DNA of 64,000 nt from Lewinellaceae bacterium SD302 (lineage in GTDB: Bacteria > Bacteroidota > Bacteroidia > Chitinophagales > Saprospiraceae), in the NCBI GenBank assembly GCA_002591745.1, contig PDLQ01000002.1, forward strand, positions 186,001-250,000, given 5' to 3'. Below the pieces are notes generated by a model that searched no databases, had not been told where the DNA came from, and saw nothing but the letters and a program-made list of their open reading frames with translations. Below are positions 35,658 through 44,105 of this stretch, one piece after another. Position numbers and translations under genes: made by a program. How positions within the stretch are numbered: position 1 is the stretch's first letter; the number at the start of each line of letters is the position of its first letter.

Positions 35658-35724
35658 TGGAGGACGCCGCTCTCCGAGCGGCTAGGGTCTGGGTTATTAG
35701 CCACTCGGAGAGCGGAGTCCTCCA
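35658..35724. repeat. Long imperfect inverted repeat (27-bp arms)
   Basis: The left arm starts TGGAGGACGCCGCTCTCCGA. The right arm is its reverse complement with two mismatches, across a 13-nt loop. It sits right after the terminator, so it is a separate palindromic element. Confidence 0.7.
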
Positions 35725-35823
35725 CGAGTTTTGCTGTTAGCTGGCCGTCATTTTATGAGATTCCTGGAATTGGAGCAGTAGAAATGGCTACTTTAGCTTA
35801 GGTTTAATTCGGTTTACAACCAG

Positions 35824-35874
35824 CCTTGCTACCCCGTCCGACCTGGCGTTTAGCCGGGCGGGTTTGCTAGCCAT
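35824..35874 (-). repeat. Dispersed repeat, long (hairpin-containing) form, copy L3
   Basis: CCTTGCTAC is followed by a GC-rich hairpin (CCCGTCCGAC pairing with GCCGGGCGGG), then TTTGCTAGCCAT. The two flanks joined together give the short repeat. It ends 13 bp before the ATG of the subtilisin gene. Confidence 0.75.
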
Positions 35875-35887
35875 AATCCTCCACTAA

Positions 35888-37498
35888 ATGTCCAATCCGC
35901 TTTTTAATAAGGTGTCTTTCGTTCTCTTGATGCTCACTTGCCAGCTACTGTCGGCCCAGCGGGGGAATGACAACCTTGCTCCAGGCGATCGTATTCCCCT
36001 GCGCACGCTGGTCAGACTGGCGGAACCGGAAACGGACATCAAGCGGTTGGTGACGGAGGCCGAGATCGAGCGGGTGAGTAGTCGATACGGGATCTATCAA
36101 CTGAACTACGGAAATGTGGATAACTGGCTGGCCGATTACGAGAGCTTGGAACGGCTTCCGGACATCGCAACGCTGCAATTCGATTACCGGCTGGAAAGTC
36201 GAAACCGACCAAACGACGAAGAATACGAGCGGCAGACCAACCTGGTGAGTATGGGCTTCGAGCGCGTTTGGGAAACTACCACCGGCGGGACTACGACCAC
36301 GGGTGACCAAATCGTAGTGGCCATTCTGGACGAGGGATTCGACGCCGACCATCCCGATCTGGTAAACAGCCTTTGGAGGAATACCGGAGAAATTCTGGGA
36401 GACGGCATCGATAACGATGGAAACGGCTACGTGGACGATGAGTACGGCTGGGACTTCAGTCGTGACGAGCCCAACTTGCGGAACAGTATGCACGGGACTC
36501 AGGTGGCTGGCATTATCGGTGCCAGGGGCAATAACGGAATCGGAGTAACGGGGACCAGCTGGAACAACCGACTGATGCTTTTTGCCATCGATGACGTAAC
36601 GAACATTATCCAGGCCTACGAGTATGTGCTGGAGCAGCGCAAACGGTGGAACGATAGTAACGGCGCGGAAGGCGCGCTGGTAGTGGCGACCAATGCTTCT
36701 TTTGGCCTTGAAGGGCAAAATTGTAGTGATTTTCCGATTTGGGGAGAGATGTACGAACTGCTGGGCGAGGAGGGTATCCTGACTGCGGCCAGTACCGCCA
36801 ACCGTAGCTGGGACGTAGACGAGAGGGGCGATATGCCCACAACCTGTCCTTCCGACTACGTGATCGGGGTAACCAACGTGACCGACGAAAACCGTTTAGA
36901 GCAAGGTTCTGCCTGGGGCTCCACCTCGGTGGATCTGGCCGCTATGGGGCAGGGGAGTTTTACGACCATCCTGAACGGTTACGGCGGTTTTGGGAATACC
37001 AGTGCCGCGGCACCCTACGTTACCGGTGCAATTGCCTTGCTGTACAGCCTGCCTTGTCCGCGGATCAACGCCCTGCTGCGTGATAACCCACCGGTTGCTG
37101 CCCGCTTGGTACGGCAATCGATTCTCCGAACGGTCAGCGAACAACAATCGTTGGAGCAACTGATCGCCACCGGAGGGGTGCTCGACGTGGCCGCCGCGGC
37201 CGAAGACCTGCTGGCAACCTGTTCGGCTTCTGAAGTGGAAGAATTGACCATCAGCGCAGTTTATCCCAATCCGGCGGGGGCTTCTTTTCAGTTGGAATTT
37301 GGTGACCCGGCCCTGGGGCCTTATACCCTGGAGTTCATCGACGTGGCCGGCCGGGTGGTCCGTATCGACCAGCTGGGGGAGGAAAGTGCCCTGCCTTTTA
37401 GTAACGGTATTTCCGTAGAGGATTTGCCACGGGGAGTGTATGTGTTGCGACTGAGTAACGGGGTGGAGATGACGCAGGTGCGGGTGGTTTTGCAGTAA
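35888..37498 (+). CDS. Secreted subtilisin-family (S8) protease with T9SS sorting domain
   Basis: This 536-residue protein has a signal peptide (ending LLSAQ), a short propeptide-like region (to about 115), an S8 domain and a T9SS sorting domain (about 455-536, ISAVYPNPAGASFQLEFGD ... RGVYVLRLSNGVEM). The triad is Asp148 (VAILDEGFDADHPDL), His202 (NSMHGTQVAGIIG) and Ser372 (GNTSAAAPYVTGA). The Ser motif has NTSAAAP where most have GTSxAxP, a small deviation that keeps the serine. It has no N-terminal Cys-rich domain and is therefore of a different subgroup from the two lipoprotein subtilases at 14.9-18.5 kb. It is exported across the outer membrane by T9SS. Confidence 0.88.
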   Translation: MSNPLFNKVSFVLLMLTCQLLSAQRGNDNLAPGDRIPLRTLVRLAEPETDIKRLVTEAEIERVSSRYGIYQLNYGNVDNWLADYESLERLPDIATLQFDYRLESRNRPNDEEYERQTNLVSMGFERVWETTTGGTTTTGDQIVVAILDEGFDADHPDLVNSLWRNTGEILGDGIDNDGNGYVDDEYGWDFSRDEPNLRNSMHGTQVAGIIGARGNNGIGVTGTSWNNRLMLFAIDDVTNIIQAYEYVLEQRKRWNDSNGAEGALVVATNASFGLEGQNCSDFPIWGEMYELLGEEGILTAASTANRSWDVDERGDMPTTCPSDYVIGVTNVTDENRLEQGSAWGSTSVDLAAMGQGSFTTILNGYGGFGNTSAAAPYVTGAIALLYSLPCPRINALLRDNPPVAARLVRQSILRTVSEQQSLEQLIATGGVLDVAAAAEDLLATCSASEVEELTISAVYPNPAGASFQLEFGDPALGPYTLEFIDVAGRVVRIDQLGEESALPFSNGISVEDLPRGVYVLRLSNGVEMTQVRVVLQ

Positions 37499-37692
37499 TG
37501 GGTTTGCTGATCAACAAGACCTTCGACTATGCCGATGATGGTGTGATGAGCCCTTCCGGTATCGAGGAAGATGGTAGCTGCTGAGAAAATAAGAGTATCG
37601 ATAACTTGGATTACACTTACTACCCAAATACGAATAAGTTGAGTTTCGTAGTGGACGCCATTGGGGAGGACGGGGACGGCGTAGCCGAGTAA
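37498..37692 (+). pseudogene. Decayed RHS/YD-repeat fragment
   Basis: Starting at the ATG overlapping the previous stop, the frame reads MGLLINKTFDYADDGVMSPS and so on, one internal TGA, then SIDNLDYTYYPNTNKLSFVV and a stop. The IDNLxYTYxPNTNKL pattern is typical of RHS/YD-repeat proteins. Only a short piece is left and the flanks are non-coding. Confidence 0.4.
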
Positions 37693-37824
37693 TTATTCGG
37701 CGGCGGGGTTGACGAAGGTGAAATCCCCGGTCTCGTTAATCAACAGAAAAGCTTCGGTGGACTGCCGTAGAACATAGCGGGCCATGGAGGGATAAAAATA
37801 CCCCTTTTGCGTAAAGGAATTCAT
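37693..37824 (-). CDS. Small open frame (43 residues), unknown
   Basis: This frame, MNSFTQKGYFYPSMARYVLR and so on, has an ATG and ends directly against the RHS remnant. No family or ribosome-binding site is clear. It may be another remnant. The rest of 37825-38331 has no gene. Confidence 0.25.
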   Translation of the reverse strand: MNSFTQKGYFYPSMARYVLRQSTEAFLLINETGDFTFVNPAAE

Positions 37825-37968
37825 GTTGGTGTTTGGTCAATGCGCGCCAAACTCGGGATAAAGTGGGTAATTGGCACTTGGCTTTCGAGCAAATTTAACC
37901 GTAGAACAGAAAAATCATTCTTTTAAAGAGTAATTGTAGTACACAGAAAGTCTTACTTTTTGTATCGT

Positions 37969-38001
37969 AAATATTTTTAAATCAATGATTTAAAAATATT
38001 T
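37969..38001. repeat. 33-bp near-perfect AT-rich palindrome
   Basis: Two perfect 16-bp arms (AAATATTTTTAAATCA and its reverse complement) flank a single A. It lies in a gene-free region. Confidence 0.85.
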
Positions 38002-38148
38002 TACTATTCTCAGAAAGGCGTAAAATCGCCGCAAAACGTTTTGCCAGCGCCCGCTCCCCGCCCCATCTTTGTATTGCAAGCGGGGGAAATGTCCTACCAA
38101 GCTTAGCAAGAACTGGTTTATTTCTCAATCTATCTGTCCTTGAGATAT

Positions 38149-38178
38149 CCGGCGGCGGGTTTACTGCCGCCGGTTTTT
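38149..38178 (+). terminator. Strong terminator without a nearby upstream gene (possible end of a small RNA)
   Basis: CCGGCGGC / GCCGCCGG with a short loop is followed by TTTTT. The nearest plus-strand gene ends about 650 bp upstream. A CATCTTTG -7-like box near 38063 would give a transcript of about 100 nt ending here. Confidence 0.6.
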
Positions 38179-38318
38179 AACCAAAGAATTTTTTTAACCT
38201 GATTCATCGTAAGATGCAAGGGTGTTTATCTTCAGAAGGGAAAATGAAGATAAGTAGATAGTTGCTATTTATTCGGGACCGGGGAGGGTGTTTACACCTT
38301 CACCCGGTTTCTTTTTTG

Positions 38319-38326
38319 CATTTTTG
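38319..38326 (+). promoter_or_regulatory. -7-like box adjacent to rmlD
   Basis: CATTTTTG (one base off TAnnTTTG) ends 5 nt before the ATG at 38332. A GC-rich hairpin (about 38278-38310) with a following T-run lies just upstream and may be a terminator or attenuator. Confidence 0.35.
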
Positions 38327-38331
38327 CGCTC

Positions 38332-39192
38332 ATGCAAAGAATCATGATCACCGGAGCCGGCGGGCAACTGGGGCGCTGCCTGATCGAAGCGGCCGTAGCG
38401 GACGGGAATTTTCGGGTCTTCGCTTATACCCGCTCTGAGCTGGACATCACCAAGCCGGAAGAATTGCGCGACGCCCTGGAAGAGGCCAAACCGGACATCT
38501 GCTTTAATTGCGCGGCTTACACAGCCGTAGACCGGGCGGAAACTGACCAGGAAAAGGCTGAGTTGATCAACCACACCGCTGCGGAAAGACTGGCCGCTGC
38601 CTGTGAGCAGCGCGAAGTATTGTTCGTCCACTTTTCCACCGATTACGTTTACGCCGACCGCTTCAACCGCCCCCTGCGGGAGAACGACCCGACCCAGGGC
38701 AACAGCGTCTACGCCCGCACCAAGCTACAGGGGGAACAAGCGGTGCTGCGGCAGCAACCCAATTGTTTCATCTTGCGTACCAGCTGGGTGTACAGCGAGT
38801 ACGGCCATAACTTTGTGCGTACCATGCTGCGGCTGGGGGAGGAGAGGAAGCAACTGAAAGTAGTTTCCGACCAGGTAGGCAGCCCCACCTACGCCCGCGA
38901 CCTGGCCGCCGCCGCCCTCCAGCTAGCTAAGGATGAAGAGGCTAAACGGGGCATCTACAATTACAGCAATTCCGGGGTGTGCAGCTGGTATGATTTTGCC
39001 CTGGCGATCCACGAATTCGGTGGTGTTGATTGTAACGTCTTGCCGATTAACTCGGCGGCTTACCCTACGCCAGCGGTCCGCCCCCATTTTAGTTTGCTGG
39101 ATAAAAGTAAATTCGCCGAACGTTACGGAGCGCCCCGCCACTGGCGGCTGGCCTTGAAGGAATGTATGGACAAGATTAAAGTATTAGGATAG
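38332..39192 (+). CDS. rmlD: dTDP-4-dehydrorhamnose reductase (RmlD-like)
   Basis: This 286-residue short-chain dehydrogenase/reductase performs the last step of dTDP-L-rhamnose synthesis, reducing dTDP-4-keto-rhamnose with NAD(P)H. The nucleotide motif ITGAGGQLGRCL is at 6-17. CFNCAAYTAVDRAE (about 57-70) and STDYVY (about 101-106) are family signatures, and the catalytic YxxxK is YARTK (about 124-128). WVYSEYGHNFVRTMLRL and SDQVGSPTYARDLA complete the family pattern. rmlA/B/C are not in the window. DUF3536/GH57 starts 6 bp downstream, so it heads a glycan gene cluster. Confidence 0.9.
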   Translation: MQRIMITGAGGQLGRCLIEAAVADGNFRVFAYTRSELDITKPEELRDALEEAKPDICFNCAAYTAVDRAETDQEKAELINHTAAERLAAACEQREVLFVHFSTDYVYADRFNRPLRENDPTQGNSVYARTKLQGEQAVLRQQPNCFILRTSWVYSEYGHNFVRTMLRLGEERKQLKVVSDQVGSPTYARDLAAAALQLAKDEEAKRGIYNYSNSGVCSWYDFALAIHEFGGVDCNVLPINSAAYPTPAVRPHFSLLDKSKFAERYGAPRHWRLALKECMDKIKVLG

Positions 39193-39198
39193 ACTGAC

Positions 39199-41604
39199 AT
39201 GAGTAAAACGGCCAAAAAATTCGTCTGTATTCACGGGCATTTCTACCAGCCGCCGCGGGAGAACGCCTGGCTGGAAACTATTGAAAGTCAGCCCAGTGCT
39301 GCCCCCTTTCACGATTGGAATGAAAGGATCAACTTCGAGTGCTACGCCCCCAACGCCGTAGCCCGGGTGTTGAATGATGAGCAGCGCATCACCAGTATCG
39401 CCAATAATTATGCCCGGATCTCCTTCAATTTCGGGCCAACTTTGTTGAGCTGGCTGGAAGCTAATGACCCGACTACCTACCAGCGCATCCTGCAAGCCGA
39501 CCTGGACAGCCGGGAAAGGTTCGGGGGACACGGTTCGGCGGTGGCCCAGGTGTACAATCACCTCATCATGCCGCTGGCCAACGAGCGGGACCGCTACACC
39601 CAGATCCGGTGGGGGATCGCTGATTTCGAGCGTCGTTTCAATCGTCGTCCCGAAGGTATGTGGCTCGCAGAGACGGCCGCAGACACTGCTACTTTGTTAG
39701 CCATGAAAAAGCAAGGGATCAAGTACACGATCCTGGCTCCGAGGCAGGGAAGATCAGTACGCAAAGCGGGTGAGGAACACTGGCACGATATCCACGAAGG
39801 CAATCTGAATACCCGCCGGGCTTACCGTTGCCCGCTGCCGGACGGGGAGCACATCGATGTGTTTTTTTACGACGGCATGGTCTCCCGGGCCGTAGCCTTC
39901 GAGGGGTTGCTGAATGATGGCCGTTTCCTGGCCGATAAACTGATCAATTCTCTGGAACACGAGAGCGATGAGGTACAACTGGCCAACATCGCCACGGACG
40001 GGGAAAGCTACGGTCACCACCACAAAAAAGGGGAGATGGCCCTGGCCTCCTGCCTGAACCATATTGATGACCACCCGGACTTTGAATTGACCAATTATGG
40101 GGAGTTTCTGGAGCTCCACCCACCACAGTATGAATGCCGTATTCACGATAATTCATCCTGGTCCTGCGTACACGGGGTAGAGCGTTGGCGCAGCAATTGT
40201 GGCTGCCACACTGGCGGAGAGGCCGGCTGGAACCAAAGCTGGCGCGGGCCGCTGCGAGAAGCCCTGGACTTTGTCCGTGAAAAGGGTATTCAACTTTTTG
40301 AGGATAGGGGAGCCGAGGTGCTCAATGACCCTTGGGCGGCCCGGAATGACTACATCGATCTGGTGCTGGAACGTAGTCCGGAAAACGTAAGCGCGTTCGT
40401 CGCTAGTCACTTTCAGCGCGAAACGGTGAGCGATGATGATCTGACCCTAGGCCTACGCCTCTTGGAAATGCAGCGCCACGCTATGCTGATGTACACCAGT
40501 TGCGGCTGGTTCTTCAATGAGGTATCTGGCATCGAGACCTTACAGATCCTGCAATACGCTCTGCGGGCGCTCCACCTGATCGAGGTGATTAGCGGAGAAG
40601 ACCATACCGCCGCGTTTGAGAAATTGCTGGAACAAACACCCAGTAACAAGGACGCCAATGCCGCGGTGAGCTACCGCCACCACGTGAAGCCGGCTAAAGT
40701 GGGCCTCAAAAGGGTCGCGATGCACTTCGCCGCGGCCAGTCTTTTCGAGGAAGAGCCGGAAGAAGTGGAGTTGTTTACCTATCGGGGCGCGAGCCAGGAA
40801 TTTGAGCGATTGCGGGCCGGCAGCCAGCGACTGGCAATTGGGCGGACGACTATTCAGAACTCGCTGACTTTCAGCGAATCTACCTACTCCTTCGTCTGTC
40901 TTTACTTGGGGCAACAAAACGTGATCGGGTACCTGACCAAAGAAGATCTGCCATTGGAATACGCGGCGGTAGAGGAGGAACTCAGTCAGCGCTTCCGCCA
41001 GAGTGAACTGGCCTATATGTTACACGGGATGCGAAAGTACTTTGGTGATGATTCCTTCTCGATTTACCATCTTTTTCACGATGAAAAAGCTGCCATTCTG
41101 GAGATGATTACCCAGCAGAGTCTGGACCGCGCCGCTCAAAGCTTCAGTGATGTCTACTACGACAACTACCAGCTTATGAGCAGTATGCGGGAAAACCAAC
41201 TTAGGCTACCCCGCGCCTACGTCTCCACCATCGCTTTCACTATGCAGCGGCGGGTCTACGAGGCCTTAACCGCTTCGGTGCTAGACCTGCGCCGACTCAG
41301 CCGGATCGAGGCCGATTTTCTTCACTGGGGCCACGAATGGTCACCCGAAACAAAGGATCAGCTCGAACTATACGCCGAAGAAAGAGTCTACGAGGAAATA
41401 ATGCTGCTGACTGATAATCCCTTCCGGGATACGGTAGTGTTGAGCCTACTGTCTTTTCTGAAGGCAGTAGGTTTAGAACCTAACCTCTGGAAGAGTCAGA
41501 ACGTCTTCGTCCGTTATCTGGAAGGGCTGGAGGAAACGGAGATTGAAGGAAAGGATCAGATCGCGGAACTTCTGGGAGTTGCCAAGCTGCCATTGAGCGC
41601 TTAA
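39199..41604 (+). CDS. DUF3536/GH57-type glycoside hydrolase
   Basis: This 801-residue cytosolic protein has an N-terminal GH57 (beta/alpha)7 barrel starting FVCIHGHFYQPPRENAWLE (9-27) and PEGMWLAETA (about 153-162); the glutamate of the latter may be the GH57 nucleophile equivalent. A DUF3536 C-terminal half follows (about 330-800). GH57 enzymes act on alpha-glucans as amylases, branching enzymes or 4-alpha-glucanotransferases; the activity here is unknown. The 6-bp spacing to rmlD and the glycosyltransferases downstream suggest glycan metabolism. A perfect short repeat copy encodes TATLLAMK (about 165-172) inside the barrel region. Confidence 0.85.
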   Translation: MSKTAKKFVCIHGHFYQPPRENAWLETIESQPSAAPFHDWNERINFECYAPNAVARVLNDEQRITSIANNYARISFNFGPTLLSWLEANDPTTYQRILQADLDSRERFGGHGSAVAQVYNHLIMPLANERDRYTQIRWGIADFERRFNRRPEGMWLAETAADTATLLAMKKQGIKYTILAPRQGRSVRKAGEEHWHDIHEGNLNTRRAYRCPLPDGEHIDVFFYDGMVSRAVAFEGLLNDGRFLADKLINSLEHESDEVQLANIATDGESYGHHHKKGEMALASCLNHIDDHPDFELTNYGEFLELHPPQYECRIHDNSSWSCVHGVERWRSNCGCHTGGEAGWNQSWRGPLREALDFVREKGIQLFEDRGAEVLNDPWAARNDYIDLVLERSPENVSAFVASHFQRETVSDDDLTLGLRLLEMQRHAMLMYTSCGWFFNEVSGIETLQILQYALRALHLIEVISGEDHTAAFEKLLEQTPSNKDANAAVSYRHHVKPAKVGLKRVAMHFAAASLFEEEPEEVELFTYRGASQEFERLRAGSQRLAIGRTTIQNSLTFSESTYSFVCLYLGQQNVIGYLTKEDLPLEYAAVEEELSQRFRQSELAYMLHGMRKYFGDDSFSIYHLFHDEKAAILEMITQQSLDRAAQSFSDVYYDNYQLMSSMRENQLRLPRAYVSTIAFTMQRRVYEALTASVLDLRRLSRIEADFLHWGHEWSPETKDQLELYAEERVYEEIMLLTDNPFRDTVVLSLLSFLKAVGLEPNLWKSQNVFVRYLEGLEETEIEGKDQIAELLGVAKLPLSA
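39684..39704 (-). repeat. Dispersed 20-bp repeat, short form, copy 10 (in GH57 gene)
   Basis: CACTGCTACTTTGTTAGCCA plus T, one base from the consensus. It encodes TATLLAM. Confidence 0.7.
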
Positions 41605-41855
41605 AGAAAGTTAGTAATGCTACCTCGAAAACTAGTACATACCGAAACATAACCATCTGAATTGGTATGAATACGTGAATAGAGACAGACTTTTAGGAAA
41701 TTTTTCAACATTCTATTTAAAAAGCCATTAGTTTGAAGCAACTACTGGAGAACGATCCGCCGGTTTTAATAAACCGGTTCCCTGGATGATTGCTCTTCGG
41801 CATCACATGGTCCGAATATCCTAAAGATCATGGATTTATACTAATTCACCAAATA

Positions 41856-43001
41856 GTGCGTATTGCAGTAATAGCCCATTTAAAATACCCGATTAAAGAA
41901 CCCTTTCACGGTGGGTTGGAAATGCATACTTTCCTACTGACCAAACGACTTATTGAGAGAGGACACCAAGTAACCCTTTACGCCGCTCCTTCTTCAGATT
42001 CCGAACTTAATCCTAAGCACCCCGAGCCGATTCCGCTAAAAATGGGATTGGCCGACGATCTGTTTAAAGATCATTCCGAATACGACGAGACCTTCGTCAA
42101 ACGATTACACGACTATTCCTATATCATTCGTGATATTCAGTTGAGTAATTACGATATAGTACACAATAATTGTCTTCATTTCCTGCCTCTGGCACAGGTC
42201 CACAGTATCCCTTGTCCGGTGGTTACGACTTTGCATACTCCGCCTTTCAGTTCGCTGCAGGCGGGTGTAGCCCTGGCCCGGCTGGCCGCTAATCACACCT
42301 TTGTGGCGGTGAGTGAGCATTTGGCCCAAAGCTGGTTGCCTTTCACCGGAACATTGGCGCAGGTCGTTTACAATGGAATTGATGGGAGTCAGTGGGAAGG
42401 GATTTATCCCGCCTATTTCCGAACAGCGGTCTGGACCGGCCGCATCTGCCCGGAAAAAGGTCTGGAATATGCGATTGAAGCCGCATTGATAGCAGGCTTT
42501 AAACTGGTCATTGCGGGTTCGATCTACGATCAGGCTTACTACGATCAAAAGATCAGACCGCAACTGGGGGAGAACATCGTTTACCTCGGTCATCTTTCTC
42601 ACGAGGAACTCAAACCGATCATCAGTATGAGCCAGTGCGGCTTGTTCACCAGTGTCTGGGAAGAGCCTTTTGGGTTGGTCATTGCCGAAATGCTGGCTTG
42701 CGGCGTACCGGTTGTCGGCTTTAATTCGGGAGCAATCGGGGAGATACTTACCCCACGGGTGGGGACCATTGTTCCCACGAAAGATGTGGTGGCACTGGCC
42801 GGGGCAATGGGACCTTCGGCGGACTTAGATCGACTGGGCTGCCGGGCGCACGTGCGCAAGCATTTCAGTTGCCGGAAGATGGTGGATAATTACGAAAACG
42901 TCTACCGGAAAATTTGCTCACCTGAGGTAACGAAATTCATTCCGCTAAGGCCCGGGCAAGAAGCAAACGTTAACCAAAGTTTGCCAAAGGCGGCTTGTTA
43001 G
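41856..43001 (+). CDS. Glycosyltransferase family 4 (GT-B)
   Basis: This is a 381-residue retaining glycosyltransferase. The GTG start at 41856 is chosen because RIAVIAHLKYPIKEPFHGGLEMHT is the standard GT4 N-terminus; an upstream TTG at 41790 would add 22 unlike residues. The sugar-nucleotide site is near the C-terminus: GRICPEKGLEYAIEAA (about 195-210), then EEPFGLVIAEMLACGVPVVGFNSGAIGEIL (about 268-297), with the ExFGxxxxE motif. It probably uses a UDP- or GDP-sugar. The next gene starts 9 bp downstream. The 251-bp gap before it (41605-41855) has a small CCGGTTTTAATAAACCGG hairpin near 41760 and no gene. Confidence 0.85.
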   Translation: MRIAVIAHLKYPIKEPFHGGLEMHTFLLTKRLIERGHQVTLYAAPSSDSELNPKHPEPIPLKMGLADDLFKDHSEYDETFVKRLHDYSYIIRDIQLSNYDIVHNNCLHFLPLAQVHSIPCPVVTTLHTPPFSSLQAGVALARLAANHTFVAVSEHLAQSWLPFTGTLAQVVYNGIDGSQWEGIYPAYFRTAVWTGRICPEKGLEYAIEAALIAGFKLVIAGSIYDQAYYDQKIRPQLGENIVYLGHLSHEELKPIISMSQCGLFTSVWEEPFGLVIAEMLACGVPVVGFNSGAIGEILTPRVGTIVPTKDVVALAGAMGPSADLDRLGCRAHVRKHFSCRKMVDNYENVYRKICSPEVTKFIPLRPGQEANVNQSLPKAAC

Positions 43002-43010
43002 ATCAATACG

Positions 43011-44105
43011 ATGAAAGACAAGCGACCGATCGGCTTTTACGTACATCATCATGGGAGCGGGCACGCTACCCGGGTCCGGCAGTTGGCCAGCTACTGGATG
43101 GGAAAAAGACCGGTGCACGTGCTGACCTCAGCCCCACGCTTTTTTAGCGGCTGGAAAGGAGGGCGCGTTCATATCCTGCCGCCCGACGTAAGTCCCGACC
43201 GGGACCCCAGGACTGATCTACGTCACGGTAGGGTTTTTCATTACGCTCCCGTAGAGGTCGATACCCTGCCGGAGCGGATGGCAATGATTAGTGGCTTCAT
43301 CTCGGAGTTTCGGCCCGTAGCGATGGTCGTAGATCTTTCGGTAGAAGTATCCCAGTTCTGCCGCTTGTGCGGTGTACCGGTGATTACCACCCGGTTGCAT
43401 GGCAAGCGGGACGATCTGGCTCACCTGGAAGCCTGGCGTAACAGCGCCGCCTTACTGGCTCCTTTTCCCGCCAGAATGGAAGATGAGCACACACCGTCCT
43501 GGGTAAAGGATAAAACGATCTACCTGGGGGCGTACTCACGCTATGATGGCCGGCCGGATAACCTACGCAATCCACTATTGCGTGATCGGATGCCAGGTCG
43601 CCTACTCGCGGTAGTGATCAACGGAAGTGGGGGTGGTGCCCATGACCTGTCCTACTGGTGTACGGTAGCCAAGAGACATGACCACTGGCAATGGTGGCTA
43701 CTGGGCGAGTGCCTGGAGAGGGCCGAGGCCGAATTTCCGGGTAACCTGAGCATCTACGGACATCAGTTAGATACCTATCCTTTCTTGAGGGCTGCCGACG
43801 TCGTGATCGGTAGCGGGGGCACGAATACCGTTTTTGAGATCGGAGCCGCAGAGAAACCCTTCTGCTGTTTACCCGAAGAGAGACCGTTCGAAGAACAACT
43901 CTATAAAGCAAAAGCCCTGGCCAGACTTGGTCTGGCCACGGTATGTACCGAAAGGCCCAAATTAGAGGAGTGGGCCGCCATACTGGAAAAGACACGCCAC
44001 CTGGATCCCAATGGGTGGCGTAAGATCCGTCGTTCGAACGGCTTGGAGTTTGCCTATCAACAACTTGAAAATACTTTTACCCTTAAATCTTTTAAAAATG
44101 AATAA
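43011..44105 (+). CDS. MurG/UGT-like glycosyltransferase (GT-B, family 28 C-terminus)
   Basis: This 364-residue protein has an N-terminal acceptor half starting IGFYVHHHGSGHATRVRQLA (7-26), with the GxGHxxR signature of the MurG superfamily. The C-terminal nucleotide half has INGSGGGAHD and ADVVIGSGGTNTVFEIGAAEKPFCCLPEERPFEEQ (about 262-296), where UDP-sugar is normally bound. It probably adds a sugar to a lipid or glycan; the exact substrate cannot be read. It overlaps the start of the GT2 gene, so the three glycosyltransferase genes are translationally linked. Confidence 0.75.
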   Translation: MKDKRPIGFYVHHHGSGHATRVRQLASYWMGKRPVHVLTSAPRFFSGWKGGRVHILPPDVSPDRDPRTDLRHGRVFHYAPVEVDTLPERMAMISGFISEFRPVAMVVDLSVEVSQFCRLCGVPVITTRLHGKRDDLAHLEAWRNSAALLAPFPARMEDEHTPSWVKDKTIYLGAYSRYDGRPDNLRNPLLRDRMPGRLLAVVINGSGGGAHDLSYWCTVAKRHDHWQWWLLGECLERAEAEFPGNLSIYGHQLDTYPFLRAADVVIGSGGTNTVFEIGAAEKPFCCLPEERPFEEQLYKAKALARLGLATVCTERPKLEEWAAILEKTRHLDPNGWRKIRRSNGLEFAYQQLENTFTLKSFKNE

